A DNA stretch of 64,000 nt from Oscillospiraceae bacterium (lineage in GTDB: Bacteria; Bacillota; Clostridia; Oscillospirales; UBA929). The stretch's first letter is position 1, and each line of letters begins with the position of its first letter. The stretch spans positions 32,417 to 96,416 of the forward strand of contig WRLU01000003.1 of assembly GCA_009777475.1 (NCBI GenBank). Reading direction: 5' to 3'. Of this stretch, positions 1 to 9,721 are shown piece after piece. The notes under the pieces were generated by a model. The model was not told the DNA's origin. It saw nothing but the letters and a program-made list of their open reading frames with translations, and ran no database searches. The position numbers and the translations under genes were made by a program.

Positions 1-2
1 TA

Positions 3-977
3 ATGCAGCTTGATGCCCTCCCGCTTCGCACGGATGAAATGGTGAGCGGCTTAGCGTATTTGGCAATCTTGCTGACCCCCAATGCCGCAGTATTATCCAT
101 AATCAAAATAATAACATATAAAAAAGCAGGGAGCTGCAGCAATATATCCGTCAAAACTTTTATTGTGCTGCCGGTTATGCTATTTTTAACCGCTCTTTTT
201 CTGCTCTGGCTTTCAGTTGCCGATGGTGCAGCAGTGAAAGTTGCCTCCCTCATTGTGGTAGCCTTAGCATTGCTGATCGTTTTATTATGGATTTTATTGA
301 TTGTGTTTTCTAAAAAGCTGGCAGAGAATGAGGCGGTAAAAAGAAACCTGATTCTCAGAGAACAGCAAATAGAGCACTACAGGGAAATGACCAGGCGGCA
401 AGCTGAAATCCGTACGCTGTCTCACAATATGAAAAATTATATGTCCGGTTTATTGGGCCTCGTGCAGGAGGGCAATCTAGGGGAGGTCAGCCGTTGCATA
501 GATGAAATTATCGGAGATATTAAGCAGGCCGACAGTGTGTTTGATACCGGGCATGCTGCGTTAGATGCCATTTTGAACCTTAAAAAGCAGGGGATGGACA
601 GCCTGGGCATACGGCTTGATTCCTTCGTCACCCTCCCGCCCGGCGAGCTTTCGATTGATATACTGGAGCTGTGCATAATATTAGGCAACGGCTTGGATAA
701 TGCCATAGAAGCGTGTGCCGGCCTGCCCCAGGGGCGGGAACGATATATCCGCCTCGCCGTAAATGCCCATTCCAAATACATTTCCATCAGCATTGAAAAC
801 CCAACAGCGCAAACAGGGGAGAGCAATGAAATACCAAAGACAAAAAAATCAGACAAATTCTATCATGGTTTAGGGCTGAAAAGCATCTCGTCCTTGGCGA
901 AAAAATACGATGGCACGTTGAATATAAGGGTTGCCGATCAAATTTTCACTTTGGCGGTGATGCTGAAGAACGAGTAA
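3..977 (+). CDS. AgrC-like GHKL sensor histidine kinase, 5' end probably cut by the window
   Basis: C-terminal 324 residues of a membrane histidine kinase of the AgrC/GHKL type. The visible part has about three hydrophobic segments (roughly residues 17-37, 52-72, 78-103). A coiled linker follows, then a DHp-like segment with the phospho-acceptor His in RTLSHNMKNYM (about residue 141), an N box (GNGLDNAIEA) and a G box (FYHGLGL). Family members usually have five or six N-terminal membrane spans and 420-450 residues, so the gene most likely continues to the left; the first in-frame ATG at position 3 is then internal. No LytTR regulator, AgrB or AgrD is visible beside it. It converges with the small gene that follows. 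Confidence 0.85.
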   Translation: MQLDALPLRTDEMVSGLAYLAILLTPNAAVLSIIKIITYKKAGSCSNISVKTFIVLPVMLFLTALFLLWLSVADGAAVKVASLIVVALALLIVLLWILLIVFSKKLAENEAVKRNLILREQQIEHYREMTRRQAEIRTLSHNMKNYMSGLLGLVQEGNLGEVSRCIDEIIGDIKQADSVFDTGHAALDAILNLKKQGMDSLGIRLDSFVTLPPGELSIDILELCIILGNGLDNAIEACAGLPQGRERYIRLAVNAHSKYISISIENPTAQTGESNEIPKTKKSDKFYHGLGLKSISSLAKKYDGTLNIRVADQIFTLAVMLKNE

Positions 978-998
978 TAGCCTTTACGGCTGCAATGC

Positions 999-1259
999 CT
1001 AATCGCCATTCCCCTTGCGGCTATGTAAATACTGCATCCAAATAGTACCCAGCGTACTCAAAATCAAAACGGAGCGTATGACATCATTGACCACGCCCAC
1101 GAGCTGATATTTGAAATATGTATCGTAAGAGAATGGGTTGCCTGACAATGTTAGGAGCAGGTTGCAAAACAAGAGGCATATGGTCAGGCGCAAACCGGTA
1201 AGGGCTATGAGTTGGGCGCAAGAGTGCAGTGCTGCAAAGCGTTTTTCTAAGGACTTCAT
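999..1259 (-). CDS. Small two-span membrane protein, unknown function
   Basis: An 86-residue protein beginning MKSLEKRF. The longer reading frame to 1304 is unlikely to be used, because a strong GAGGAGGT ribosome binding site lies 6 nt upstream of the ATG at 1259. There are two hydrophobic segments (about residues 17-36 and 53-72) with short charged ends, as in a small integral membrane protein. No family is recognised. It converges on the histidine kinase (21 nt between stops) and has 103 nt to the next minus-strand gene end. Confidence 0.6.
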   Translation of the reverse strand: MKSLEKRFAALHSCAQLIALTGLRLTICLLFCNLLLTLSGNPFSYDTYFKYQLVGVVNDVIRSVLILSTLGTIWMQYLHSRKGNGD

Positions 1260-1362
1260 GGCAGAGACCTCCTCGTTTAATATGAGTGTATTTGCTTTGG
1301 GCAACCCAATTATAAACGAGCGTTTCTATAGATGCAAGCTGTAAATTTTCCCGAAATTTTAT

Positions 1363-2556
1363 TTATACGGAGAGACTGTCTGCCGCTTGCGCCAGTCGTT
1401 TTATGCCTATTTTAATTGCTTCCTCATTCGGCAGTGAAAAATTGAGCCTTACCGCATGAGAACTCAATGAATCATTTACCAAAAATGCCGAGCCGGGTAC
1501 CGCCATCACCTTGTATTCTTTAGCCATTTGGCATAGGGCTGCACTATCCTCTCCCTGGCGCAGCTTGCACCACATAAACAGCCCGCCCTGGGGAATTTGC
1601 CAGGTCAGCTTGCTCGTCAGGTGGCAGGACAGTGCCCCTGACATTGTATCCCTGCGCGATTTGTAGATTTTCCGGCACCGGGCGATATGCTCATCTAAGT
1701 CATATCTCTCAATGTAGCGGTGGACCAATATTTGAAAAAACAGATTGGAATGGACGTCAGAAACCTGTTTGGCAACCACCATCTTCTGTATTATCGGCTG
1801 GGATGCCAAGGCCACGCCCAGCCGTATCCCGGGTGCTATAGTCTTAGAAAAGCTCCCGGCATATATCACGCAGCCGCTCTCGTCAAGAGCTTTGAGCGAG
1901 GGGAGAGACTTGCCGTCATACCGCAATTCAAAATATGGGCTATCCTCCAGGATCATAACGTTATGGGTCTGGGCAAGCTCAATTAGCTTCAATCGGTTTT
2001 TCAGCGGCATAACGGCACCTGTCGGATTTTGAAAATCAGGTATGGTATAAATAAGCTTTGCGTTTTTATTGCTTTTGAGATATTCCTCCAGCGCATCTAA
2101 GTCCATGCCGTCTTCCATGCAGGGGATTCCCCCAAGAGTTACGCCGTATGAGCGCAAGGCATTGAGTGCGCCAATAAAGCTTGGGTCCTCGCACAGTATG
2201 GTATCACCCTCATTAAGCAGCACCTTGGCACACAGCTCAATAGCCTGCTGTGCCCCCGAGGTGATAATTAATTGGTCTGTCTCCCGCCGCCCTATGCCGT
2301 GCTTTTCCCTTAGGCGGGCGGCGGTATCGCGGCGCAAGGGCTCATAGCCCTCGCTGATGCCGTACTGCAATGCCGAGGCGTAATCCTTCTCAAAAATTTC
2401 CGCGGCTAAGTTTCCCATTTTCTCTGCCGGAAATGTATCAGGCGAGGGATTGCCCGCAGCGAATGTAATTAAATCAGGGTCGTCAGGTGCTTTTAGAATC
2501 TCCCGGATAGCCGATGGCTGCAACGCCGAAATACGGCGCGAAAAGTTAGGTTGCAT
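1363..2556 (-). CDS. PLP-dependent aminotransferase, class I/II (2-aminoadipate/MocR-type domain)
   Basis: A 397-residue fold-type I aminotransferase without the N-terminal GntR DNA-binding domain of MocR regulators. Visible features are the substrate-side FAAGNPSPDTFP, the cofactor-binding SGAQQAIELCAK, the PDFQNPTG segment, the PLP-binding lysine in GSFSKTIAPGIRLG, and the C-terminal RLNFS with the carboxylate-binding Arg. Such enzymes transaminate aromatic, branched-chain or 2-aminoadipate substrates; the exact substrate cannot be read from sequence. The start is supported by GGAGGG 5 nt before the ATG. It stands alone behind smc, separated by 123 nt. Confidence 0.88.
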   Translation of the reverse strand: MQPNFSRRISALQPSAIREILKAPDDPDLITFAAGNPSPDTFPAEKMGNLAAEIFEKDYASALQYGISEGYEPLRRDTAARLREKHGIGRRETDQLIITSGAQQAIELCAKVLLNEGDTILCEDPSFIGALNALRSYGVTLGGIPCMEDGMDLDALEEYLKSNKNAKLIYTIPDFQNPTGAVMPLKNRLKLIELAQTHNVMILEDSPYFELRYDGKSLPSLKALDESGCVIYAGSFSKTIAPGIRLGVALASQPIIQKMVVAKQVSDVHSNLFFQILVHRYIERYDLDEHIARCRKIYKSRRDTMSGALSCHLTSKLTWQIPQGGLFMWCKLRQGEDSAALCQMAKEYKVMAVPGSAFLVNDSLSSHAVRLNFSLPNEEAIKIGIKRLAQAADSLSV

Positions 2557-2679
2557 AATAACCCTCCGTAGTCAATTTTCGTAGTTGAAGCTTATGTAAG
2601 CGTAGCATAAAGGGAAGCCCCCGGTCAAGGCTGCATTCCAAAAAAAATCAACAGACAATACCTATATCCTAAAAGTAGC

Positions 2680-5600
2680 CTAGACCGCCGCATCCTCCGG
2701 TATATCTGAAAGTAAAAGAGCGAGTACTTTACTAACACCCGGCTCCTGCGCGGTAACGCCGTAGAGCATATTGGCACGCTCCATTGTGCCGCGCCGGTGA
2801 GTGATAACCACAAATTGAGTGTCTTTTGCCAGCTTGCCTAAATATGCGGCAAATCTGCCTACGTTTACATCGTCTAGATCATGATCGATTTCATCTAAAA
2901 CACAAAATGGCGATGGGCGTACCTTAAACATTGCAAAATACAGTGCGATAGCTGCCAATGACTGCTCTCCGCCTGACAAGAGTGAAATGGAACGCAGCTT
3001 TTTGCCGGGCGGGCGAGCCTTGATTTCCACGCCGCTCTCTAAAACATCCGTGCCTTCTTCTAATTCCAGCGTTGCCTCGCCTCCTCCGAAAATATCGGTA
3101 AATGTGCTTGCAAATTCCTGACGGATGCGTTCAAACTGCCCGGAAAACAGCACTCGCATTTCTCCGGTAATTTCGCTGATTATGTTATCAAGCTCTTTTT
3201 TGGAACCCGCTGCGTCCTCTCTCTGGGTTATCAGATACTGATACCTCTCGTTGATTTTTTCAAATTCCTCAATGGCTTTGATATTTACATCCCCTAAGCT
3301 GCGAATTTCCCTGCCTATATCCCCAATTTTCTTTTTTGTCTTGGCAATTCCCTCAATAGGAGTACGCAATCGCTGGGCGTTTGATGCAGTTAATTCGTAC
3401 TGCTCCCATAGCTTCCCTAAAATATCGTCCTCTTCCCTCTGTCCGGACTGAATTGAGTTTTCCAGCTTATCTGCCTGTCTGATTAAGGCTTGGTTTTGCT
3501 CGTGCTGTGCCGATTCGTTACGCCGGTTTTCATTTCTGCGCCGTTCTAAATCCAATTGAGACTCCGAAAGATTTTCTATTAATTCCTTGTTTTGATCAAT
3601 TTCTAGTTTTAACCTCTTGGCAAAGTCTGATTTTTCCTGTATCAATTCCATTAAGCGCAGGCCCTCCTGCTCATAAAACCTTTGTTTTTCGTGTCGTGAT
3701 GTCTCCGATTCACTCAATTCCGCCAAGCGCTCCAGGTAATCGGAAATTAAAGCCTCCTTGCTCTCCTTTTCGACTGTCAAGGCGGCTAACTGTTCGCGAA
3801 GCTCCGATTGCCGCAGGGTTAGCGTATTTTGCTTGTTGCGTAAGGCCTCGCCCTGCCCGGATAAATCTGAGGCCTGAGCCTCAAGCCCTGCAATACGATC
3901 ATTAAGGGTTTGAATTTCCTGCTTAGAGTGAACCTCCTTCTCTTGGGCGGCCTTCAGGCGGTTTTCCAATGATACACGTTCAGCGTGGAGTAACTCTTTG
4001 CCCTTATGGGCGTTTTTAAGCCATTCTTCGCTTGAACGAAGCTCGGCATTCAAGGCTGCAAGCTCCTGCTGCAAGCCCCTTTGCTCCTGCTCTGCCACAT
4101 CCTTGTCATACCGTGCTGCGGTCAATGCTCGTTCAGCCTCAGCTAAATCCGCGTCCTGGGCCTCAGATTGATCCTTGAGCCCCTCTAAGGCACTCTCTAT
4201 TTTAACAAGCTGATTTTTGCGAGACAAAGCTCCCACTTTTTTGCCTACGCTACCGCCTGTTATGGAGCCTCCGGCATTGATTATCTGTCCGTCTAAGGTG
4301 ACAATCCGCAAACGCTGGTTCTCCCGCTTAGAGAGTTCCAGTGCACCGCCTAAGGTTCGGCATATGGCTGTGCGCCCTAAAAGCTGCCGGATAACCCCGG
4401 CGTATTGCTCCTGACAGGAAATCAACCTGGAGGCAATGCCTAGATATTCACAGCCGGAGCCGGCACCGCGTATCTCACCAAATTCAGTGCCGTTTACAGT
4501 TGTGAGGGGGTAAAATGTAGCTCTTCCCGCATTTCGTTCCTTCAGACACCGAATAGCTTCCCGGGCATCATGCTCGGTCTGTACAACGATATGGTTCAGT
4601 GCCTGACCTAAGGCTATTTCAATGGCAACAGTTAATTCCTCCGGTACTTGAATAAGCTGCCCTACAGCCCCATGTAATCCCGGCAGATTGCCGGACATAA
4701 CGGTGCTGACTGCGTGATTGCCATCGTATTCCCGGTCCAAGTCACGTAAAATCCGTGCTTTGGATTCTTTTTCGTGTATTTCTCGACGTAAGAGTTCTTG
4801 TTTTTCCTTTGCCTGAACAACTTTTTTTGTTCTGCTCCCTAATCGCAGGGCATATCCTGAAAGCACATTTGCCAACTCATTCATACGACTATTGGCATCA
4901 TTTAATTTTTGCTCTATGTTCTCTTTTTTCTCCAGGCCGCTTTGAAGCACATCCCTTTGAGCTTCGCCCTCATTATTTAATGCCACCAAACGGCTTTCCC
5001 ACTCTGATTTTTGCGCAGCTGCTGCCGACATGGAGAGCTTGATCTCACTCAAGGCTGCCGTTGCCAATCCCTGCATGGACTGTAGGGCATCAATTTTTTT
5101 AATTACTCCGCCACTCCCCCCCGCCAAATCAGCCGCCTGTCCTGCCAAAGCCGCAAGCTCATTCTTGATATGTGAGATTTTCCCCTCGATTGCCAAGAGG
5201 TGCTCCTGCTGGAGGAGCATTTGCTCTTGCAATGAGTTCATCTGACTGCCAGATTGCTCATCGGTCAAGTGCAAAGCTTCCAGGCGTTCTTGATTGTGCG
5301 ACAAATCGCTTTGTGCAACTACGGACGCTTGACTAACCTGGTGAAGCTGTTCCTCGGTTGCACGCAGTGCTGCTCTTTGACGTTCTGTCTGCCCGCTCAG
5401 TTCTATGGCTTGCTGTTCCATATGCCCTGCGGATTTTACTAGTGCCTCCAATGCCTCCTGCCCTTGCCTGCAAGCATCCCTGGATTTTCTGAACTCATTG
5501 GCTAACGAATCTTTTCCCGCCCGGATTTTATCAAGCTCATTCATCCACAAATTTATTTCATTTTCACGCAATTCATCTCGCAAAATCAAAAAACACCTAG

Positions 5601-6240
5601 CTGTTTCCGCTTGCCTTGCCAAGCTCTCGGCCTGAGGTTTTAATTCTTCGATTTTATCGTCTACCCTTTGTAAATTCTGCTCTGCCAAAATCAGCTTGCG
5701 TCCAGCCTCTTCTTTGCGGCTGCGGTACTTGGCAATTCCGGAGGCTTCCTCGAATATCTTGCGCCGATCAATCGGTTTTTCAGACATAATCCGGTCAATC
5801 ATACCCTGCCGGATAATCGAATACCCGCCTGAACCCAATCCGGTATCCATCAAGAGCGATTGCAGATCCTTCAGGCGTACCCCTGTTTTGTTGATATAAT
5901 ACTCGCTCTCGCCCGAACGGTATAGCCTCCGTGTGATAACAAGCTGTTCGGTATCTGTTCCAAAACGATTTTCTTTGTTATCTAAAACAAGTGAAACCTC
6001 GGCAAAGCCCAATGCCCCACGCTGCGCCGTACCGTGGAAAATGACCTCTTCCATTTTTTTATCACAACGCATAGCCCTGGCATTTTGCTCACCTAAAACC
6101 CAGCGCATAGCCTCGGCTATATTACTTTTCCCGGAGCCGTTAGGCCCAACCACAGCAGTAACGCCATCATGGACATCAAGGGTAATTTTGTCGGGAAATG
6201 TCTTGAATCCCTGTATAAAAAGGGATTGCAGACGACCCAT
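2680..6240 (-). CDS. smc: Chromosome segregation ATPase SMC
   Basis: A full-length 1186-residue SMC, the condensin ATPase that works with ScpA/ScpB to organise and segregate the chromosome. The N-terminal head carries Walker A (GPNGSGKSNIAEAMRW). Long coiled coils flank a hinge near residues 510-640 (HGAVGQLIQVPEE region). The C-terminal head has the signature LSGGEQSLAAIALYFA and Walker B CVLDEIDHDLDD. The signature and D-loop depart slightly from the usual LSGGERAL and DEIDAALD but keep the catalytic residues. It is the last gene of plsX-rnc-smc; ftsY, often next in Firmicutes, does not follow here. Confidence 0.97.
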   Translation of the reverse strand: MGRLQSLFIQGFKTFPDKITLDVHDGVTAVVGPNGSGKSNIAEAMRWVLGEQNARAMRCDKKMEEVIFHGTAQRGALGFAEVSLVLDNKENRFGTDTEQLVITRRLYRSGESEYYINKTGVRLKDLQSLLMDTGLGSGGYSIIRQGMIDRIMSEKPIDRRKIFEEASGIAKYRSRKEEAGRKLILAEQNLQRVDDKIEELKPQAESLARQAETARCFLILRDELRENEINLWMNELDKIRAGKDSLANEFRKSRDACRQGQEALEALVKSAGHMEQQAIELSGQTERQRAALRATEEQLHQVSQASVVAQSDLSHNQERLEALHLTDEQSGSQMNSLQEQMLLQQEHLLAIEGKISHIKNELAALAGQAADLAGGSGGVIKKIDALQSMQGLATAALSEIKLSMSAAAAQKSEWESRLVALNNEGEAQRDVLQSGLEKKENIEQKLNDANSRMNELANVLSGYALRLGSRTKKVVQAKEKQELLRREIHEKESKARILRDLDREYDGNHAVSTVMSGNLPGLHGAVGQLIQVPEELTVAIEIALGQALNHIVVQTEHDAREAIRCLKERNAGRATFYPLTTVNGTEFGEIRGAGSGCEYLGIASRLISCQEQYAGVIRQLLGRTAICRTLGGALELSKRENQRLRIVTLDGQIINAGGSITGGSVGKKVGALSRKNQLVKIESALEGLKDQSEAQDADLAEAERALTAARYDKDVAEQEQRGLQQELAALNAELRSSEEWLKNAHKGKELLHAERVSLENRLKAAQEKEVHSKQEIQTLNDRIAGLEAQASDLSGQGEALRNKQNTLTLRQSELREQLAALTVEKESKEALISDYLERLAELSESETSRHEKQRFYEQEGLRLMELIQEKSDFAKRLKLEIDQNKELIENLSESQLDLERRRNENRRNESAQHEQNQALIRQADKLENSIQSGQREEDDILGKLWEQYELTASNAQRLRTPIEGIAKTKKKIGDIGREIRSLGDVNIKAIEEFEKINERYQYLITQREDAAGSKKELDNIISEITGEMRVLFSGQFERIRQEFASTFTDIFGGGEATLELEEGTDVLESGVEIKARPPGKKLRSISLLSGGEQSLAAIALYFAMFKVRPSPFCVLDEIDHDLDDVNVGRFAAYLGKLAKDTQFVVITHRRGTMERANMLYGVTAQEPGVSKVLALLLSDIPEDAAV

Positions 6241-6348
6241 TCATCACTCACCACCATTCGCTATTTTTAGGCAATCCATGAAAAGCGGATTTAGGAGATT
6301 GCCATCTGCTGTATTTCAACGTTAATCACTCCTATTTGATTGCTAGGT

Positions 6349-6987
6349 CTATAGAGTACCAATAGCCGTTGCTGCCGCAACCTGCTCGGCGGCCTTTTTG
6401 CTTTTTCCTCTCCCCTGACCCCGGCAAATTCCGTCTACATACACCTGACATGTAAAAACCTTCTGATGATCGGGACCCTCCTCTGATACCAGGCGGTATT
6501 CGGGTGACAGGCTTCCTTCCGCCTGTACAAGCTCCTGCAGACGAGTTTTAGCATCCTGTGTCGAAATAGTCATCGGGGTGAGCATAAGCTCCCTGTACAC
6601 AAGATCACGGCAGGGTTCTATACCGCCATCGAGATAGATCGCCCCCAGTACTGCTTCAAAGCCATCTGACAGGAGGGAATCTCGTTCAGCACCTCCGCCT
6701 GCCAATTCCCCTCGTCCCATCCTTAAGTATTTCCCTAATTCTATTTTACGGGCGGCCTGTGCTAATGTCTGTTCGCATACATGACCTGCCCGCATGCGTG
6801 TAAGCTCACCCTCAGATATTCCCGGATTGTTTTGATAGAGATATTCGGCAGAAAGAAACCCCAAAATAGAATCTCCCAAAAACTCCAATCGTTCATTGTG
6901 TTCGCCGCCATTCTCGTTAACCCATGAGCTGTGTGTAAGGGCGGCTTGTAAAATATTCGTATTTTTGAATGTATAGTTAAGCTTCAT
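6349..6987 (-). CDS. rnc: Ribonuclease III
   Basis: A 212-residue RNase III that cleaves double-stranded RNA in rRNA and mRNA processing. The N-terminal nuclease domain has the signature NERLEFLGDSILGFL, holding the metal-binding acidic residues, and a later D/E pair near AVLGAIYLDGG. The C-terminal dsRNA-binding domain ends in GKSKKAAEQVAAATAI. Its start overlaps the last 11 nt of plsX, indicating translational coupling. The acpP gene that often sits between plsX and rnc is absent here. Confidence 0.96.
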   Translation of the reverse strand: MKLNYTFKNTNILQAALTHSSWVNENGGEHNERLEFLGDSILGFLSAEYLYQNNPGISEGELTRMRAGHVCEQTLAQAARKIELGKYLRMGRGELAGGGAERDSLLSDGFEAVLGAIYLDGGIEPCRDLVYRELMLTPMTISTQDAKTRLQELVQAEGSLSPEYRLVSEEGPDHQKVFTCQVYVDGICRGQGRGKSKKAAEQVAAATAIGTL

Positions 6988-8014
6988 TTTTATTATTGCT
7001 CCTCGTATTCATAGCTTCTATATTTGCCCCAATTGCATCAATTATCCTGCCATCAACAAACTCCTTTGCCTGCCTTACTGCGTTTTGAACAGCCTTGGCG
7101 TTTGACGAGCCGTGTGCTTTTATTACAGGCCTGCAAATGCCGAGCAATGGTGACCCCCCTACCTCGGAATAATCCAAAATCTTTTTGAATTGACGCAAAT
7201 CTTCTTTAACTGTAATAGCAGCCAGCTTGCTCAAAGTGTTTTTGTAAAACATCCCCTTTAGCATATCTGCAAAAAACAGCCCTACGCCTTCCATTGTTTT
7301 CAAGAAAATATTGCCTGAAAATCCTTCCGCCACCACAACATCGCAGGCACCGAACACTACATCCCGCGCCTCAACATTTCCGGCGAATTCTATGCCCCCT
7401 TCCTTCGCTGCCTGACTCATCAGAAAATATGCTTCTTTTTGCAGGGCAGTTCCTTTATTCTCCTCGGCTCCTATATTCAAAAGCCCCACAACAGGCTTTT
7501 CTTTGCCAAACAACGTTCCGGCGTAAATGCTGCCCATATATGCAAACTGTAATAAATATTCCGGCTTGCATTCCAGATTAGCTCCGCAGTCAATCAGCAA
7601 TGCGCCGCCAGTCTTAGTTGGCACTACCGGGGCAAGGGCGGCCCGGCGAATCCCTTTTATACGTCCCGGACCGAATATGGCACCCGACAAAAGTGCACCG
7701 GTATTGCCAGCCGAAACGAAGGCATCCCCTTTGTTTTCAGAAAGCATGCGGAATCCAACTGTCATGGAGGAGTCGGGCTTGTCCCGGCTTGACTTTGCAG
7801 GGTCATCGGTCATCTTAACGCTCTGAGAGGCGTGGTTCAGCGAAAGTCCGGGCGGCAAATCACTGTGACCCAAGTCTTTCAGTGCTTTCAGCACCTCCTC
7901 GGTATTCCCCACAAGCGCAACCTGCACACCGTAGGCCTGTACAGCCTGTAATCCTCCTTTGACTATCTCAAGAGGAGCGTTGTCACCGCCCATAGCATCT
8001 AATATGATTTTCAT
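6977..8014 (-). CDS. plsX: Phosphate acyltransferase PlsX
   Basis: A 345-residue PlsX, which converts acyl-ACP to acyl-phosphate for phosphatidic acid synthesis. It begins with the hallmark MKIILDAMGGDNAP and contains SAGNTGALLSGAIFGPGRIKGI and the GFSGNIFLKTMEG region typical of the family. The ATG has AAAGGTG upstream. It is the first gene of the plsX-rnc-smc operon. trmFO lies 30 nt upstream on the same strand, so the four genes may be co-transcribed. Confidence 0.96.
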   Translation of the reverse strand: MKIILDAMGGDNAPLEIVKGGLQAVQAYGVQVALVGNTEEVLKALKDLGHSDLPPGLSLNHASQSVKMTDDPAKSSRDKPDSSMTVGFRMLSENKGDAFVSAGNTGALLSGAIFGPGRIKGIRRAALAPVVPTKTGGALLIDCGANLECKPEYLLQFAYMGSIYAGTLFGKEKPVVGLLNIGAEENKGTALQKEAYFLMSQAAKEGGIEFAGNVEARDVVFGACDVVVAEGFSGNIFLKTMEGVGLFFADMLKGMFYKNTLSKLAAITVKEDLRQFKKILDYSEVGGSPLLGICRPVIKAHGSSNAKAVQNAVRQAKEFVDGRIIDAIGANIEAMNTRSNNKNEA

Positions 8015-8044
8015 AAAGGCAACACCTTTCTATCGTCTGAATTG

Positions 8045-9346
8045 CTAATCATCAATTGACAGTCGGTCAATTGCCGCCAACGCCCGCTCAGATATTTTGC
8101 GATTTTTCTCCTGCTTATCCCCAGGTGGATTGTCTAAAGCGGGCAGTAATCCAAAATTTATATTCATTGGCTCAAACCTATGTCCGCCCGGACCGCTTAT
8201 ATAGCCACACAACGCCCCGATAGCTGTTTCCTTAGGCCAGGATATAGGCTCTTGCCCTAAAAAACGCCGGGCGGCATGAATTCCGCAAACCAATCCTGAA
8301 GCACAGGATTCGATATACCCCTCCACCCCGGTGATCTGCCCGGCAAACATAATCCTATTATTTTGCTTGAGTGCAAACCATTCATTAAGCAAGCCTGGAG
8401 ATTGGATGTAGCTGTTACGGTGCATAACGCCATAACGGAGAAACTCGGCATTGCGCAATGCCGGTATCATCGAAAAGACTCGTTTTTGCTCACTGAAAAG
8501 AAGGTGTGTCTGAAACCCTACCATATTATACACCAGTCCTGCACTGTTGTCACGCCGTAATTGTAAAATCGCCCAAGACCCCTTTCCAGTACGCTCATCG
8601 CGCAAGCCTACCGGGCGCATACATCCGAAGCGCAGGGTATCTGCGCCGCGTCGTGCCATAACCTCCACCGGCATGCATCCCTCAAAGACTTTTTTATCCT
8701 CAAAACCATGTACAGGTGCTTCTCTGGCGGCGGATAGGGCTTGGTGAAATAATGTGAATTCCTCCTTATTCATAGGACAGTTGATGTAGTCGGCTCCACC
8801 TCGCCCATAACGGGCCGCCTTAAATGAATGCTCTGGGTCAATGCTATCTGCGGCGACTAACGGAGCGGAGGCATCGTAAAAGTATAGGAAATCACGGTTT
8901 CCCAGCAACCGCGCAATATCCTCGGCAAACAGTCCGTCTGTCAGAGGGCCTGTGGCAATAACAACCTCTCCGTGGCTTGGGATTTCCGTTGCTTCCCGGG
9001 TTATTACATTGATAAGTGGATGGTTTTTAATTTCATCTGTAATATATGAGGAAAACACCGCCCGGTCAACCGCCAGTGCACCTCCCGCCGGAACGCGGCA
9101 GCGTTCAGCAATTGTCATTACCAAGCTTTTGCAACGGCGCAATTCTTCTTTAAGAAGCCCCGGTGCGTTTTCCAGTCTGTCACCGCGAAATGAGTTGGAA
9201 CAGACTAATTCCCCGAAATTATCCTCATGGTGTGCCGGCGACCGCCGGGTGGGCTTCATTTCTATCAGGTTGACAGGCACCCCCCTTTGGGCACACTGCC
9301 AAGCCGCTTCACATCCTGCCAATCCTGCCCCAATAATAGTAATCAT
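8045..9346 (-). CDS. trmFO: Methylenetetrahydrofolate-tRNA (uracil-5-)-methyltransferase TrmFO
   Basis: A FAD- and folate-dependent enzyme that makes m5U54 in the T loop of tRNA, the Firmicute alternative to SAM-dependent TrmA. The N-terminal dinucleotide fold is MITIIGAGLAGCEAAWQ. Further family segments are NFGELVCSNSFR, ATGPLTDGLF and GQITGVEGYIESCASGL. The start chosen is the ATG at 9346, directly before the FAD motif, because the ten extra residues of the longer frame match nothing typical. The protein is then 433 residues, normal for TrmFO. Confidence 0.95.
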   Translation of the reverse strand: MITIIGAGLAGCEAAWQCAQRGVPVNLIEMKPTRRSPAHHEDNFGELVCSNSFRGDRLENAPGLLKEELRRCKSLVMTIAERCRVPAGGALAVDRAVFSSYITDEIKNHPLINVITREATEIPSHGEVVIATGPLTDGLFAEDIARLLGNRDFLYFYDASAPLVAADSIDPEHSFKAARYGRGGADYINCPMNKEEFTLFHQALSAAREAPVHGFEDKKVFEGCMPVEVMARRGADTLRFGCMRPVGLRDERTGKGSWAILQLRRDNSAGLVYNMVGFQTHLLFSEQKRVFSMIPALRNAEFLRYGVMHRNSYIQSPGLLNEWFALKQNNRIMFAGQITGVEGYIESCASGLVCGIHAARRFLGQEPISWPKETAIGALCGYISGPGGHRFEPMNINFGLLPALDNPPGDKQEKNRKISERALAAIDRLSIDD

Positions 9347-9721
9347 ACTCCAACCCCTCTGCCGCAGACCTTCCAAAGAGGCATTCTACATCAATGCGTG
9401 CCGATTTGCAAGACTTAGTTTTTATTGGAAATAGTCAAGTGCGTTGATCATAAGAAATCTAGTACATAGAATGGCAATTCGCGGAAATTGCATCTGAGAC
9501 ACATTTTTGCAATGACAAAACGATTATTTTGCTCGTTAAATTAAGATAGGACAGGTAACACCCGATGATTGGTGCCGCCTGTTTGCTATTTTGGGTTGCC
9601 TGTGATAGGATGAGCCGAGAGGAGCATACCGTTTAACACATAAATTGTTGACCGGGTATTCGCTTGGCTCTCCGCTGGCGGGATAAATTTAATGCACGGA
9701 GACTTAGGAGTAAGGAAAAAT
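9347..9721. other. Gene-free divergent intergenic region, 375 bp
   Basis: This region separates trmFO (leftward) from the two-component system (rightward). No convincing reading frame was found. It holds a weak palindrome, GCAATT with a six-base loop and AATTGC, near 9471-9489, and a probable promoter for the rightward genes near 9583-9611. No promoter for trmFO could be picked with confidence. Confidence 0.5.
9583..9611 (+). promoter_or_regulatory. Probable sigma-A promoter of the two-component operon
   Basis: TTGCTA (9583-9588) and TAGGAT (9606-9611) are separated by exactly 17 bp, about 110 bp upstream of the response regulator start. The match to TTGACA/TATAAT is moderate (4 of 6 and 4 of 6). 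Confidence 0.4.

Noticed and set aside
437..856. 139-codon frame antisense to the first kinase
   Set aside because: Shadow of the conserved GHKL coding region; composition is not protein-like.
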